A program made the position numbers and the translations under genes. A stretch of DNA of 64,000 nucleotides from UBA964 sp031382085 (GTDB taxonomy: Bacteria > Pseudomonadota > Gammaproteobacteria > Steroidobacterales > Steroidobacteraceae): positions 1-64,000 of the forward strand of contig JANMYM010000018.1 in assembly GCA_031382085.1 (NCBI GenBank). Reading direction: 5' to 3'. This document shows, piece after piece, positions 22,850 through 31,738 of the stretch. Position 1 is the stretch's first letter. Each line of letters starts with the position of its first letter. The notes below the pieces were generated by a model that ran no database searches, had not been told where the DNA came from, and saw only the letters and a list, made by a program, of their open reading frames with translations.

Positions 22850-24231
22850 ATTGCAAATCTTTGCAAGCGGCGCTGAATTTCATGCGCCGACATGGCTAAC
22901 AAAAAAGTTCCGAGATCCGGGCCTTGTTCATTGCCGGTCAGCGCGAGCCGCAGCGGGCGATAGAGATTGGCGCCCTTGGCGCCGCTCGCGGCCTGCGCGG
23001 CCTTGCAGATCGCCTGCCAGTTCGCGCCGTGCTCGCGTGCCGCCGCTGCGGCGGCCGCGTAGAACGCGGCCCCTGCCGCCTGCACTTTCTCCAGGGCGAC
23101 AGCGTCCAGCGCCGGGGGCGGGCCGTCGATAACCCGGGCCCAGGCCGCGGCATCCGCGGGCAGCACGGTGTTAGCCTGCACCGCCCGGAACCAGTGCTGC
23201 AGCTGCTGCGCATCGCAGTGACTGGGCCGGACCGCTCCAAGCCACTGCGCGAATCGTTCCGCGGGCAGGGCATGCGCTGCCTGCTTCTGCCAGGACTGCA
23301 ACTGTGCAACGTCAAAGCGCGCCGGCGCACGCCCGAAATGCCGCGCATCCAGCCGCTGCGTCATGGCCTCAAGGGTCAGCAACTCGCCTTCGGCGCTCGC
23401 ATGCCCGAGCCGGTACAGGAGATTGTTGATCGCCTCCGCGAGGTACCCTTCCTCGCGCAACTGCGCCACGCTGCGTGCGCCATTGCGTTTCGACAACGGC
23501 GTGCCATCCATGCCGTTGATCAGCGCGACGTGCGCGTAGCGCGGCGCCGGCCGCCCGAGCGCGGACAGCAACATCAGCTGCCGTGGCGTGTTAGCCAGGT
23601 GATCGTCGCCGCGCAGCACCAGCGTGATGCCCATCGCGGCATCATCGACCGCGTTCGAGAAGAAAAACGCGGCCGTGCCATCTGCGCGCTGGATGATGAA
23701 ATCGCCGATGTCCTCGCTCGCGAAAACTTGCGCGCCGTGCACCAGGTCGTCGAACTCGATTTTTTCGCCCGCGTTGACGCGAAAACGCCAGCCCGCCATG
23801 CGGCCCGCCCGCTCCTGGGCGGCGCGCTGCTCGCTTGTTAGCTCGCGACAGGTGCCGGCGTAGCGCGGCGCGCGTCCGGACGCCAGCTGCGCGCGCCGCG
23901 AAAACTCCAGTTCCTGCGCGCTGCAATAGCAAGGGTAGATGCGCCCGAGCTTCGCGAGCTGCGCAAACGCGCTCTGGTATTCGCCGCCGCGCTCCGACTG
24001 CCGCAGCGTCGCGCCGTCCCACCCGAGGCCCAGCCACTCCAGATCGCGCTTGAGGGCGCTGACGAATTCTTCCTTGCTGCGCTCGCGATCGGTGTCCTCG
24101 ATGCGCAGCAGAAATCGGCCGCCACTCTGGCGTGCCAGCAGAAAATTGAATAAGGCGGTACGCGCATTGCCCAGGTGCACCTCGCCCGTCGGGCTGGGCG
24201 CAAAGCGTGTGATCTGGGGACCGGCGAACAT
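22846..24231 (-). CDS. gltX: Glutamyl-tRNA synthetase
   Basis: Class I GluRS, 461 aa. It begins with RFAPSPTGEVHLGNARTALFN, where the HIGH motif reads HLGN; the typical RIEDTDRERS follows, then PLSKRNGARSV for KMSKS. The C-terminal all-helical anticodon-binding domain is present. The APSPTG/ARTALFN signature separates it from GlnRS. It contains a CYCSAQEL segment near residue 100, a partial version of the zinc-binding SWIM-like region seen in some GluRS. Upstream of and coupled to cysS by a 4-nt overlap. Confidence 0.96.
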   Translation of the reverse strand: MFAGPQITRFAPSPTGEVHLGNARTALFNFLLARQSGGRFLLRIEDTDRERSKEEFVSALKRDLEWLGLGWDGATLRQSERGGEYQSAFAQLAKLGRIYPCYCSAQELEFSRRAQLASGRAPRYAGTCRELTSEQRAAQERAGRMAGWRFRVNAGEKIEFDDLVHGAQVFASEDIGDFIIQRADGTAAFFFSNAVDDAAMGITLVLRGDDHLANTPRQLMLLSALGRPAPRYAHVALINGMDGTPLSKRNGARSVAQLREEGYLAEAINNLLYRLGHASAEGELLTLEAMTQRLDARHFGRAPARFDVAQLQSWQKQAAHALPAERFAQWLGAVRPSHCDAQQLQHWFRAVQANTVLPADAAAWARVIDGPPPALDAVALEKVQAAGAAFYAAAAAAAREHGANWQAICKAAQAASGAKGANLYRPLRLALTGNEQGPDLGTFLLAMSAHEIQRRLQRFAI

Positions 24232-24293
24232 CGCGACATTTTACGGGTGTCGCCCCATGGCCGGTAGGCTAAACTCGGCCGCGGGAAATCAAC

Positions 24294-25097
24294 GTGGCCT
24301 ACGTATTCGTTTCTGACCTGCATCTGGATGGCTCACAGCCGCGCGTCATCGAGCAATTCGTCGAATTCCTGGGCACAGAGGCCCGCAGCGCGCGTGCGCT
24401 TTACGTGCTGGGCGATCTGTTTGAAACCTGGCTGGGCGATGATCTGATCGATGAGCCGCGGGCGCGGGTCTGCCAGGCCCTGCGCAAGCTTGCGGCCGGC
24501 GGTGTGCCGATCTTTGTGATGCGCGGCAACCGCGATTTTCTGCTCGACCGGGAATTTGCCGCCCAAACCGGTGCGCGCCTGCTGCCGGATCCGGTGGTGC
24601 TCGAGATCGACGGCGTCACCACCCTGCTAACACATGGCGACCTGCTGTGCACCGATGATCGCAATTACCAGCAGCTGCGCAGCCTGGTGAATGAGCCCGG
24701 CTGGCGCCGCAGATTGCTGGCGCTCAGCGCGACGACCCGCAATGCGCTCGCCGCCATCGCCCGCGCCGGCAGCCGCAAACACATGGCGCAGGCGCGCCCC
24801 AGCATCATGGATGTCAATACTGCGACGGTCGAGCGCGTCTTCAGCGCAGCCAACGTGCAACTGATGATTCATGGCCAGACCCACCGGCCCGGTGTCCACC
24901 AGCACGTTGTCGATGGCAAGCGTTGCACGCGGGTGGTGCTGGACTCCTGGTTTGAGGACGGTCAGTGCATCCGGGTCGATGGTGGCCGCATCGAAGAGTG
25001 GCGCCTCGGCGCCGGCATCAGGTCGCTGGCAGACCTGAGTGAAAGCGGAACTGCGCATCCGGCGCCGTCACCAGTTCGGCTTCTGCCGCAGCAATGA
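24294..25097 (+). CDS. lpxH: UDP-2,3-diacylglucosamine diphosphatase
   Basis: Calcineurin-like phosphoesterase LpxH, 267 aa from a GTG at 24294. It hydrolyses UDP-2,3-diacylglucosamine to lipid X in lipid A synthesis at the inner membrane face. Metal-binding motifs in order: DLHLDG, GDLFETWLGDD, GNRDFLL, LLTHGDLLCTDD and HGQTHRPGVH. About 25 residues longer than the E. coli enzyme at the C-terminus; this tail is encoded by the 80-nt stretch that overlaps miaE on the other strand. It indicates a Gram-negative organism with LPS. Confidence 0.96.
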   Translation: MAYVFVSDLHLDGSQPRVIEQFVEFLGTEARSARALYVLGDLFETWLGDDLIDEPRARVCQALRKLAAGGVPIFVMRGNRDFLLDREFAAQTGARLLPDPVVLEIDGVTTLLTHGDLLCTDDRNYQQLRSLVNEPGWRRRLLALSATTRNALAAIARAGSRKHMAQARPSIMDVNTATVERVFSAANVQLMIHGQTHRPGVHQHVVDGKRCTRVVLDSWFEDGQCIRVDGGRIEEWRLGAGIRSLADLSESGTAHPAPSPVRLLPQQ

Positions 25098-25617
25098 CGG
25101 CAATCCGCTGCGCGAGGGACGCAGCACCACTCTGCTGCGCGGCGCGCTCGGCGAGTTGCAGATAAACGCCCTGATGACGCGCTTCCGCTTCCTGCAACTG
25201 CGCATATAGCGCCGCGATCGGCGCTGGCAGAACCTGCTGCAGACCCTGGAAGCGTTCGCAGGAACGCGCCTCGATAAATGCACCTGACAAAAATAAATCC
25301 AGGCGCCGCTGCGGTTCACTGCTGCGCAGCAGGCGGCGCAAGCCGGCACCGTAGCGACTTGGTTGCAAACGCCGAAATGGCAGCTTGAGCCGGCGCCGCA
25401 GCCGCTCGACCTGCTCGAAATGCCTCAGTTCTTCGCGCGCCAGGCGCGCCAGGGCCGAGCAGGCCTCGCTGTCTTCCGGATAGGCGAACATCAGTGCCAG
25501 CGCGGTCGAGGCGGCTTTCTTTTCGCAATTGGCATGATCGAGCAGCAGCTCATCGATGCGTTGCGCGGCGATTTCAAACCAGCGCGGCGGAGTCGCCACC
25601 GCCAGCAAGTCGGTCAT
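25018..25617 (-). CDS. miaE: tRNA-(ms2io6A)-hydroxylase
   Basis: MiaE, 199 aa from the ATG at 25617, which forms an ATGA overlap with the kinase gene upstream; an ATG five codons earlier is less likely. Di-iron monooxygenase that hydroxylates the isopentenyl group of ms2i6A at position 37 of tRNAs. The ferritin-like iron ligands are seen in DHANCEKKAAS, AREELRHFEQV, IEARSCERF and EAEARHQGVY. Its 3' end overlaps lpxH by 80 nt on the opposite strand. Co-transcription with the kinase gene is likely from the overlap, though a functional link is not known. Confidence 0.94.
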   Translation of the reverse strand: MTDLLAVATPPRWFEIAAQRIDELLLDHANCEKKAASTALALMFAYPEDSEACSALARLAREELRHFEQVERLRRRLKLPFRRLQPSRYGAGLRRLLRSSEPQRRLDLFLSGAFIEARSCERFQGLQQVLPAPIAALYAQLQEAEARHQGVYLQLAERAAQQSGAASLAQRIAVIAAAEAELVTAPDAQFRFHSGLPAT

Positions 25618-26870
25618 GCCGCCAGCTCGCAATCGGGCAAAGCGTCGCGGCTATCGCCGAGAATATTGGCCACCAGCTCCGCGTTCGCGTAGCGATCGTC
25701 CGGACTCTTGGCTAACAGGCGATCGATGATGTGCTGCAGGTCGGATAATGCTCCCGGCAGCTTCGGGATCGGCGCCTTGGCATGTTTATAGATTACCGCC
25801 ATGGGATTTTCCGCATCAAAAGGCTTGGTGCCGGTCAACAATTCATACAGGATCACACCAAGCGCATACAGATCGGTGCGCAGATCAATGGGTCTGCCAT
25901 GGCCCTGCTCCGGGCTCATGTAATGCGGCGTGCCGAAGATCAATCCGTTGTCCGTAATCTCCATCTCGAGGCCCGAGTGCTTGGCCAGCCCAAAATCGAT
26001 GAGCGCGATGGAATCGTCATCGCGCAGCAGGATGTTCCCCGGCTTCAGGTCGCGATGCAGAATGCCTGCGGCATGAATCGCGCCTAACGCGCTGGCAATC
26101 GCCTGCGTGTAGTCAAGCGACTGATGCAGTGTCAGGCCCCTGCGCATGCGGCGACGCAGGTCACCGTGCGGAAAATATTCCATCACCAGATAGGCGAAAC
26201 TGTCCGCCACACCAAGATCCAGAACGCGCACGACGTTAGGATGGCGAATGCTGCGCACAATTTCATATTCCTGGATGAAGCGCACGAATGACTGATCGAC
26301 GCCGTCCTCGCGCCGCGCATCGCGCGACACCTTGAGTACCACCAGGATTCCCGCCTGCACGCTTTCAGCCAGGTACAGATCCGAGACCGAGCCGCTGGCA
26401 ATCTTGCGAACCTGCCGATAGCCTTTGACGTAGGCGCCACCGAAAGTCTGGTTTTCCCGCGCCTCGGGCGCGCTGCGCCAGTTGGCTTGCGCGATATTTT
26501 GCTGGTGATGGGCGGCCAGGACCTGGTTGACCAGAATCTCGTGAATGATTTTGTCCGCTGCCACGACTGCAAAGGCGCCTGCCGCGCGCGCACTCGCGGC
26601 GAGCGGCCCGCCCGCATCCGGCGCCATGAAGATCACCGGCGCAAAGCCCTCGCGCTGCGCGAGGTCCTGCAGCCAGCTGAGGCCGTCGCCGCCCGCCCAG
26701 CTATGATCGAGAATGACCGCACTGAAACCCTGCGCCAGAAAAGCCCGGTGCAGCAGCCCGCGTTGCGTGGGGTTGTGCGCAACGATGTCCAGGTCGGGAA
26801 TATCGCAGCTCAGATGGTGACGGACCAGGGCGCGAAAGCGCGGATTGTTGTCGATCACCAGCAGCCGCAT
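25614..26870 (-). CDS. Receiver-like domain fused to serine/threonine protein kinase
   Basis: 418 aa. N-terminal receiver-like domain (~1-125): LLVIDNNPRF (one of the usual two acidic residues is Asn), phospho-acceptor Asp ~55 in AVILDHSW, and Lys ~108; the switch Thr is missing. C-terminal Hanks kinase (~150-405): a degraded glycine loop (IASGSVSDLYLAE), VVLKVSR with the ATP Lys, HRDLKPGNILL, DFGLAK and MSPEQ, so the catalytic core residues are intact. No transmembrane segment or PASTA repeats, hence a soluble kinase possibly steered by two-component phosphorylation. Located between purF and miaE, 1 nt after purF in transcription order. Targets unknown. Confidence 0.93.
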   Translation of the reverse strand: MRLLVIDNNPRFRALVRHHLSCDIPDLDIVAHNPTQRGLLHRAFLAQGFSAVILDHSWAGGDGLSWLQDLAQREGFAPVIFMAPDAGGPLAASARAAGAFAVVAADKIIHEILVNQVLAAHHQQNIAQANWRSAPEARENQTFGGAYVKGYRQVRKIASGSVSDLYLAESVQAGILVVLKVSRDARREDGVDQSFVRFIQEYEIVRSIRHPNVVRVLDLGVADSFAYLVMEYFPHGDLRRRMRRGLTLHQSLDYTQAIASALGAIHAAGILHRDLKPGNILLRDDDSIALIDFGLAKHSGLEMEITDNGLIFGTPHYMSPEQGHGRPIDLRTDLYALGVILYELLTGTKPFDAENPMAVIYKHAKAPIPKLPGALSDLQHIIDRLLAKSPDDRYANAELVANILGDSRDALPDCELAA

Positions 26871-26871
26871 G

Positions 26872-28380
26872 TCAGGACGCGCCGCGCGGCACGACCCGCA
26901 GACTCACGCCGCGGCGCCGCGTTTTGGCGGCATCGGAGCGCTCCAGCTGCAACCGCTGCAGGTACTCAGGGGTCACATCGCCGGTCACGTATTCGCCCGA
27001 GAAGCAGGACGTGTCGAACTCGCTGATCTTGGCATTGTCGTGCTGGCAGGCCAGCACCAGGTCTTCGAGATCCTGATAAATCAGCCAGTCCGCGCCGATG
27101 GCCGCACACACCTCATCGTGTGTCTTGCCGGCTGCCACCAGTTCACTGGCCGCCGGCATATCGATGCCATAGACGTTCGGAAAACGTACTGCTGGAGCCG
27201 CCGACGCGAAATAAACCTGGCGCGCGCCGGCTTCACGGGCGAGTTCAATGATCTGTGCCGAGGTGGTGCCGCGCACGATCGAGTCATCCACCAGCAGCAC
27301 ATTTTTGCCGCGGAACTCAAGATCGATGGCGTTCAGCTTGGAGCGCACCGATTTCTGGCGTTGCTCCTGCCCGGGCATGATGAAGGTGCGGCCGATATAG
27401 CGGTTCTTGATGAAGCCTTCGCGGTACTTGATGCCTAACAACTGTGCCAGCTGCAAGGCCGCGGTGCGACTGGTGTCCGGTATGGGAATGACAACATCGA
27501 TATTGTGCTGCGGGCGCTGGTGGCGGATTTTCTCGGCGAGCCGGTCACCCATGCGCATGCGCGCGCGCTGCACCGAAATGTTGTCGATGATCGAATCGGG
27601 TCGCGCGAAGTAGACGTACTCGAATACGCACGGCGTGTGGCGCACGGTCGCCACGGTTTGCGCGGAAAACAGCCGCCCGAGTTCATCGATGAACACGGCC
27701 TCGCCGGGCGCGACGTCGCGTTCCAGCTTGAAGCCCAGCAGGTCGAGTGCCACCGATTCGGAGGCGAGCATATATTCGCGGCCCTTGCTGGTCTCACGCC
27801 TCCCCAGTACCAGCGGCCGTATGCCGTGCGGATCGCGAAAACCCAGCACCCCATGGCCGATGACCATGGCCACCACGGCGTAGCCGCCACGGCACCGACG
27901 ATTAAGCGCCGTAACCGCCGCAAATACGTCCGCCGGCGTGATACGCGGCGTGCCGATGCGTTGCAGTTCCGAGGCCAGCACGTTGAGCAATACTTCGGAG
28001 TCCGAGTTGGTATTGAGGTGGCGACGCTCTTCGCGCGTGATGACTTCCGCCAACTCGCGCGCGTTGGTCAGATTGCCGTTGTGGCCGAGGCAAATGCCAT
28101 ACGGCGCGTTGACATAGAACGGTTGCGATTCCGCGGCCGAATCGTAGCCCGCGGTCGGGTAGCGCACGTGTCCGATGCCGACATTGCCGCGCAGTTCCAA
28201 CATCGCATCCTGACTGAACACGTCGCGCACCAGGCCTGCGCCCTTGTGCTGGTATAACTCACCGTCCTGCGAGGTCATGATGCCGGCGGCGTCCTGTCCG
28301 CGGTGCTGCAATCCCAGCAGCGCATCGTAGATGCGTTGATTGACGGGACTCGTGCCGACCATGCCAACGATTCCACACAT
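26872..28380 (-). CDS. purF: Amidophosphoribosyltransferase
   Basis: PurF, 502 aa, first committed step of purine synthesis: PRPP + glutamine to 5-phosphoribosylamine. MCGIVGMVG leaves Cys as the N-terminal glutaminase nucleophile after Met removal. The glutaminase domain has GHVRYPTAG and the PRTase domain has NVLLVDDSIVRGTTS, the PRPP-binding loop. No extra N-terminal propeptide or Fe-S cysteines, so it is the E. coli type. Follows cvpA, as in many gammaproteobacteria. Confidence 0.97.
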   Translation of the reverse strand: MCGIVGMVGTSPVNQRIYDALLGLQHRGQDAAGIMTSQDGELYQHKGAGLVRDVFSQDAMLELRGNVGIGHVRYPTAGYDSAAESQPFYVNAPYGICLGHNGNLTNARELAEVITREERRHLNTNSDSEVLLNVLASELQRIGTPRITPADVFAAVTALNRRCRGGYAVVAMVIGHGVLGFRDPHGIRPLVLGRRETSKGREYMLASESVALDLLGFKLERDVAPGEAVFIDELGRLFSAQTVATVRHTPCVFEYVYFARPDSIIDNISVQRARMRMGDRLAEKIRHQRPQHNIDVVIPIPDTSRTAALQLAQLLGIKYREGFIKNRYIGRTFIMPGQEQRQKSVRSKLNAIDLEFRGKNVLLVDDSIVRGTTSAQIIELAREAGARQVYFASAAPAVRFPNVYGIDMPAASELVAAGKTHDEVCAAIGADWLIYQDLEDLVLACQHDNAKISEFDTSCFSGEYVTGDVTPEYLQRLQLERSDAAKTRRRGVSLRVVPRGAS

Positions 28381-28404
28381 ACTGCAGGTCCTGTTGCTTG
28401 TTAG

Positions 28405-28893
28405 CTAATTGCCGGAACGCGGCAGGTGTTCGCCCACCCAGCCGCCCACAAATGACGCCACACTCTGTCCATAAGGAATCAGTTTCGACTTGCCCCACCA
28501 GCTTTGTCCGTCCAGGCCCGAACGCTGCGCCAGCATCACTGCGACGCCGACGATCAGAATCCCGCGCAGCGCCCCGAACACAAATCCCAGAAACTGGTCC
28601 AGGCCGCTGAACATGGAGGTGCGGACGATCTGCGCGATCACGGCCGTAATCACCGTGCCTATCAGCATTACGCCGAGAAACATCAGGCCGCGTGCCGCCC
28701 ATAACTGCAGCGGCTGCCTGGAAAACGCGCCCGAACCGAGGTAGGGGAACAGCACATCAGCAAAGCGCCAGGCGACCCACAGCGCAATCAACAAAGTCAG
28801 GAGTGTTAAGACTTCCCGTAACAGTCCACGGAACAGACCCAACACGGCGGATAGCAAAACGATGCCGATGATGGTGTAGTCAATCGGGGTCAT
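28405..28893 (-). CDS. cvpA: CvpA family membrane protein
   Basis: 162 aa from the ATG at 28893 (MTPIDYTIIGIVLLSAVLGLFRG is the family start; the longer frame to 28926 runs into dedD). Four hydrophobic segments: ~4-25, 30-48, 65-90 and 102-122. In E. coli CvpA is required for colicin V production and is linked to envelope stress; molecular function unclear. It lies directly before purF, with a short 24-nt spacer containing GTTAG words. Confidence 0.93.
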   Translation of the reverse strand: MTPIDYTIIGIVLLSAVLGLFRGLLREVLTLLTLLIALWVAWRFADVLFPYLGSGAFSRQPLQLWAARGLMFLGVMLIGTVITAVIAQIVRTSMFSGLDQFLGFVFGALRGILIVGVAVMLAQRSGLDGQSWWGKSKLIPYGQSVASFVGGWVGEHLPRSGN

Positions 28894-28922
28894 AACGACG
28901 CGAATTGTACTCAAACTGGTGC

Positions 28923-29567
28923 TCACTGATTTGGGACAATGGCCACATCTTTGCCAGCTGCGCGCAGCGCTTTGAAATAGTCCGAGGCAGCCTGTCGGTC
29001 AGCCAACGGACCCACGCGAACCCGAAACAACTCACGCGCGCCGCGCTGCACCGGGGAAACATAGGCGGGGTAACCCTCGTCCTTGAGCTCACGCGCCAGG
29101 CGTTCCGCACTGATTTTCAACGCGAAGCTGCCGAGCTGAACCACCCACGGACCCTTGGCCACGGGTTTGGGCAGCCTGGCCGACGCTGGCGTCGCTGCCG
29201 GCGCCGGGACCCCCGCAGGCGCCGCAGGCGTTGCCGACGCGGTATCTGGTGCTGGCGCCACCTCAGGCGCCGTAGCCGCCACCGGTGTCGCGCTCGCGGC
29301 TGACGCCGGGCTCGGCGGCGGCACTGACGAGCCGGACGGATTGCCGCCGGGCGGCGGCGCGCCTGCCGGCTCCCGCATATCGACCGTGACTGAGCGCAGT
29401 GGAGCGTTAGGATCGGCGCTGCTCGCCGCCTCGGTTGAGCTGCGCGGCAGCATCGTCGAGTCGCCCTGCGGCGGCACCTTGCCGCGCAAAAATTCCGGCA
29501 CGACGATGACAATCAGCGCCACCAGAATAAATGCGCCTACCAGCCGTTGCTTGAGAGAGGAATCCAC
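28923..29567 (-). CDS. dedD: SPOR-domain protein (DedD-like)
   Basis: 214 aa with one N-terminal membrane anchor (~9-28, LVGAFILVALIVIVVPEFL), a long Pro/Ala/Ser-rich periplasmic linker (~40-130) and a C-terminal SPOR domain (~138-214, GPWVVQLGSFALKISAERLARELKDEGYPAYV). SPOR domains bind denuded septal peptidoglycan, and DedD assists cell constriction. Membership is supported by the folC-dedD-cvpA order conserved in gammaproteobacteria. The linker is compositionally biased, so its exact length is likely to vary between strains. Confidence 0.9.
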   Translation of the reverse strand: MDSSLKQRLVGAFILVALIVIVVPEFLRGKVPPQGDSTMLPRSSTEAASSADPNAPLRSVTVDMREPAGAPPPGGNPSGSSVPPPSPASAASATPVAATAPEVAPAPDTASATPAAPAGVPAPAATPASARLPKPVAKGPWVVQLGSFALKISAERLARELKDEGYPAYVSPVQRGARELFRVRVGPLADRQAASDYFKALRAAGKDVAIVPNQ

Positions 29568-29576
29568 GTCGCTGAA

Positions 29577-30857
29577 TTATAGGCCAAGCCAGTCGAGAGC
29601 CGGACCCACCATGTGAAATGAACCGCACACGACCAACAAGTCCGTTGGCGACGCCAGCGCTCGCAGACGGGCGCAGCCCGAGAGCACTGAATCTGCCGTG
29701 CCGAGGATCGGCAAACCGGGCGGCATACGCGCCGCCAACTGCGCATGCGGCAAACCGCGCGTGGTTTCGGTAATCCCGCACAGCAGCCAGCCATCGACCT
29801 CGGGCGCGAGCAGCGCCGCTACCGCAGCGACATCCTTGTCCGCCAGCATGCCGAACAGCAGCAGCTTGCGTCCCCGACAGGGTGTCGCGCGCAATTGCTC
29901 GGCTAACACCCGCGCGGCATCCGGGTTGTGAGCGACATCGAGCAACCACGGCGGGCTGCCGGGGACCGTTTGCAGCCGCCCCGCCAGTTCCAGACCGGTC
30001 AGCTCGCGCGCAAGCGTCACCGGGTCGGGACAATACGCGCGGCTGCTGTCGACGCGCGCGAGCAAGGTCAGTGCGCACAGCGCCGCCGCCGCGTTTTGCA
30101 CCTGCCGTGGGCCCCTGATCCCGGGCTGTGGCAGATCATCTAACAACACATCCTGGAACTGGAATCGCCAGCGGCCATTGGCCTGGACTGCAAACTGATA
30201 GTCCGTGCCGCCGAGGTAAAACTCCGTGCCGAGGCGCTGCGCAATTACGCGCACCGACTGCGGCGGGTCCGGCGCTGCGAATATGGCGGGCCGGCCGGTA
30301 CGAAAAATGCCGGCTTTTTCACGGCCGATGGACTCGACGTCCGGGCCCAGCCACTCGGTGTGATCCATGCCGACCGAGCACAGCACGCTGACATCCGCAT
30401 CGATGATGTTGGTCGCATCGAGGCGCCCGCCCAGCCCCACTTCCAGCACCGCAAGCTCAACTCGATTGCGGCGCAGTACCCACAATGCCGCGAGCGTGTT
30501 CCACTCGAAGAATGTCAGCGTAACTGCGCCGCGCGCCGCGTCAATGGCCGCGAACGCGGCTAACAACGACGCGTCATCGACCGGCATCCCATCGATCGCA
30601 ATACGTTCCTGGTAGCGCCGCAGGTGCGGTGAGGTAAAAAGCCCGGTGCGCGCGCCTGCGGCCTGCGCCAGGCGCGCGATCATCGTTGCCGTGGAGCCCT
30701 TGCCATTGGTGCCGCCGACCAGGATTGCGCGCGCGCTCCAGGGCAGCAGACCCAATCGCCGGGCGACCTCACTAACGCGCGCAAGGCCCAGATCAATCGC
30801 GCTTGGGTGGCTGTGCTCCTGGCGCGACAGCCAGTCAGCCAGCGACAAAGTGCTCAC
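29577..30857 (-). CDS. folC: Bifunctional folylpolyglutamate/dihydrofolate synthase
   Basis: Mur-ligase-type enzyme, 426 aa. It adds glutamate to dihydropteroate and to folates in the cytoplasm. P-loop GGTNGKGSTATMIA (~48-60), LFTSPHLRRYQERI, GLGGRLDATNI and DHTEWLGP are seen; the C-terminal domain has LDVAHNPDAARVLAE. The start ATG overlaps the accD stop by 4 nt, giving translational coupling, as in E. coli. Confidence 0.96.
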   Translation of the reverse strand: MSTLSLADWLSRQEHSHPSAIDLGLARVSEVARRLGLLPWSARAILVGGTNGKGSTATMIARLAQAAGARTGLFTSPHLRRYQERIAIDGMPVDDASLLAAFAAIDAARGAVTLTFFEWNTLAALWVLRRNRVELAVLEVGLGGRLDATNIIDADVSVLCSVGMDHTEWLGPDVESIGREKAGIFRTGRPAIFAAPDPPQSVRVIAQRLGTEFYLGGTDYQFAVQANGRWRFQFQDVLLDDLPQPGIRGPRQVQNAAAALCALTLLARVDSSRAYCPDPVTLARELTGLELAGRLQTVPGSPPWLLDVAHNPDAARVLAEQLRATPCRGRKLLLFGMLADKDVAAVAALLAPEVDGWLLCGITETTRGLPHAQLAARMPPGLPILGTADSVLSGCARLRALASPTDLLVVCGSFHMVGPALDWLGL

Positions 30858-31720
30858 TCCCGCGGCGCGGGCGGCTGCTTCAACAGCATGCGCAGGGCGC
30901 CGCCGATCCGATCGCGCATGTCACGCCGGTCGACGATCATGTCGAGCGCGCCGTGCTCCAGCAGGAATTCGCTGCGCTGGAAGCCTTCCGGCAAAGTCTC
31001 GCGCACGGTTTGTTCGATGACACGCGGGCCGGCAAAACCGATCAGGGCGCGTGGCTCGCCGATGTTCAGGTCACCTAACATCGCGAGGCTGGCGGATACC
31101 CCGCCGGTGGTCGGATCGGTCAGCACCGACACAAACGGCACGTGTGCCTGCGCGAGCTTCGCCAGCGCTGCGGCGGTCTTGGCCATTTGCAGTAATGAAA
31201 ACAGCGCCTCTTGCATGCGCGCGCCGCCGCTGGCGGAAAAACAGATGAGCGGGCAGTGGTTTTCGATGCCGTATTGAACCGCACGACAAAATCGCTCGCC
31301 CACGACCGACCCCATGGACCCACCCAGGAAACTGAATTCAAACGCGACTACCACGACCGGCATGCCCTGCAGCTGGCCGTGCATGACGACCAGGGCATCC
31401 TTCTCGCCGGTATTTTTCTGCGCCTGTAGCAACCGGTCGCTATATTTCTTGCTGTCGCGGAACCTCAGCGGGTCTTTGGGCGAGATCTCGCCGGCGAACT
31501 CCACCGGCGATTCCGGATCCAGGAAAGTTGCGAGGCGCTCGCGCGCGCCAATACGCATATGGTGGCTGCATTTCGGACAGACATTCAGGTTGCGTTCCAG
31601 CTCGGCGCGATACAACACCGAATCGCAGGCGGCGCACTTGATCCACAGGCCTTCGGGGACCGAGCGCGTGCGGCGCTCGGTCTTGATGCGCGAAGGCATG
31701 ATTTTTTCGAACCACGACAT
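30854..31720 (-). CDS. accD: Acetyl-CoA carboxylase carboxyltransferase subunit beta
   Basis: 288 aa. The N-terminal four-cysteine zinc ribbon (CAACDSVLYRAELERNLNVCPKC, two CxxC pairs) and the crotonase-fold carboxyltransferase domain are present, with SGGARMQEALFSLLQMAK and TDPTTGGVSASLAMLGD. Works with AccA to transfer carboxyl from biotin to acetyl-CoA for fatty-acid synthesis. Sits 18 nt after truA with none of the trp genes that frequently precede it. Confidence 0.97.
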   Translation of the reverse strand: MSWFEKIMPSRIKTERRTRSVPEGLWIKCAACDSVLYRAELERNLNVCPKCSHHMRIGARERLATFLDPESPVEFAGEISPKDPLRFRDSKKYSDRLLQAQKNTGEKDALVVMHGQLQGMPVVVVAFEFSFLGGSMGSVVGERFCRAVQYGIENHCPLICFSASGGARMQEALFSLLQMAKTAAALAKLAQAHVPFVSVLTDPTTGGVSASLAMLGDLNIGEPRALIGFAGPRVIEQTVRETLPEGFQRSEFLLEHGALDMIVDRRDMRDRIGGALRMLLKQPPAPRE

Positions 31721-31738
31721 GGCGCGGATAATAGCGGA

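Noticed and set aside
27505..28257. 250-codon plus-strand frame opposite purF
   Set aside because: Shadow of purF, which shows all catalytic motifs; no homology-like features of its own.
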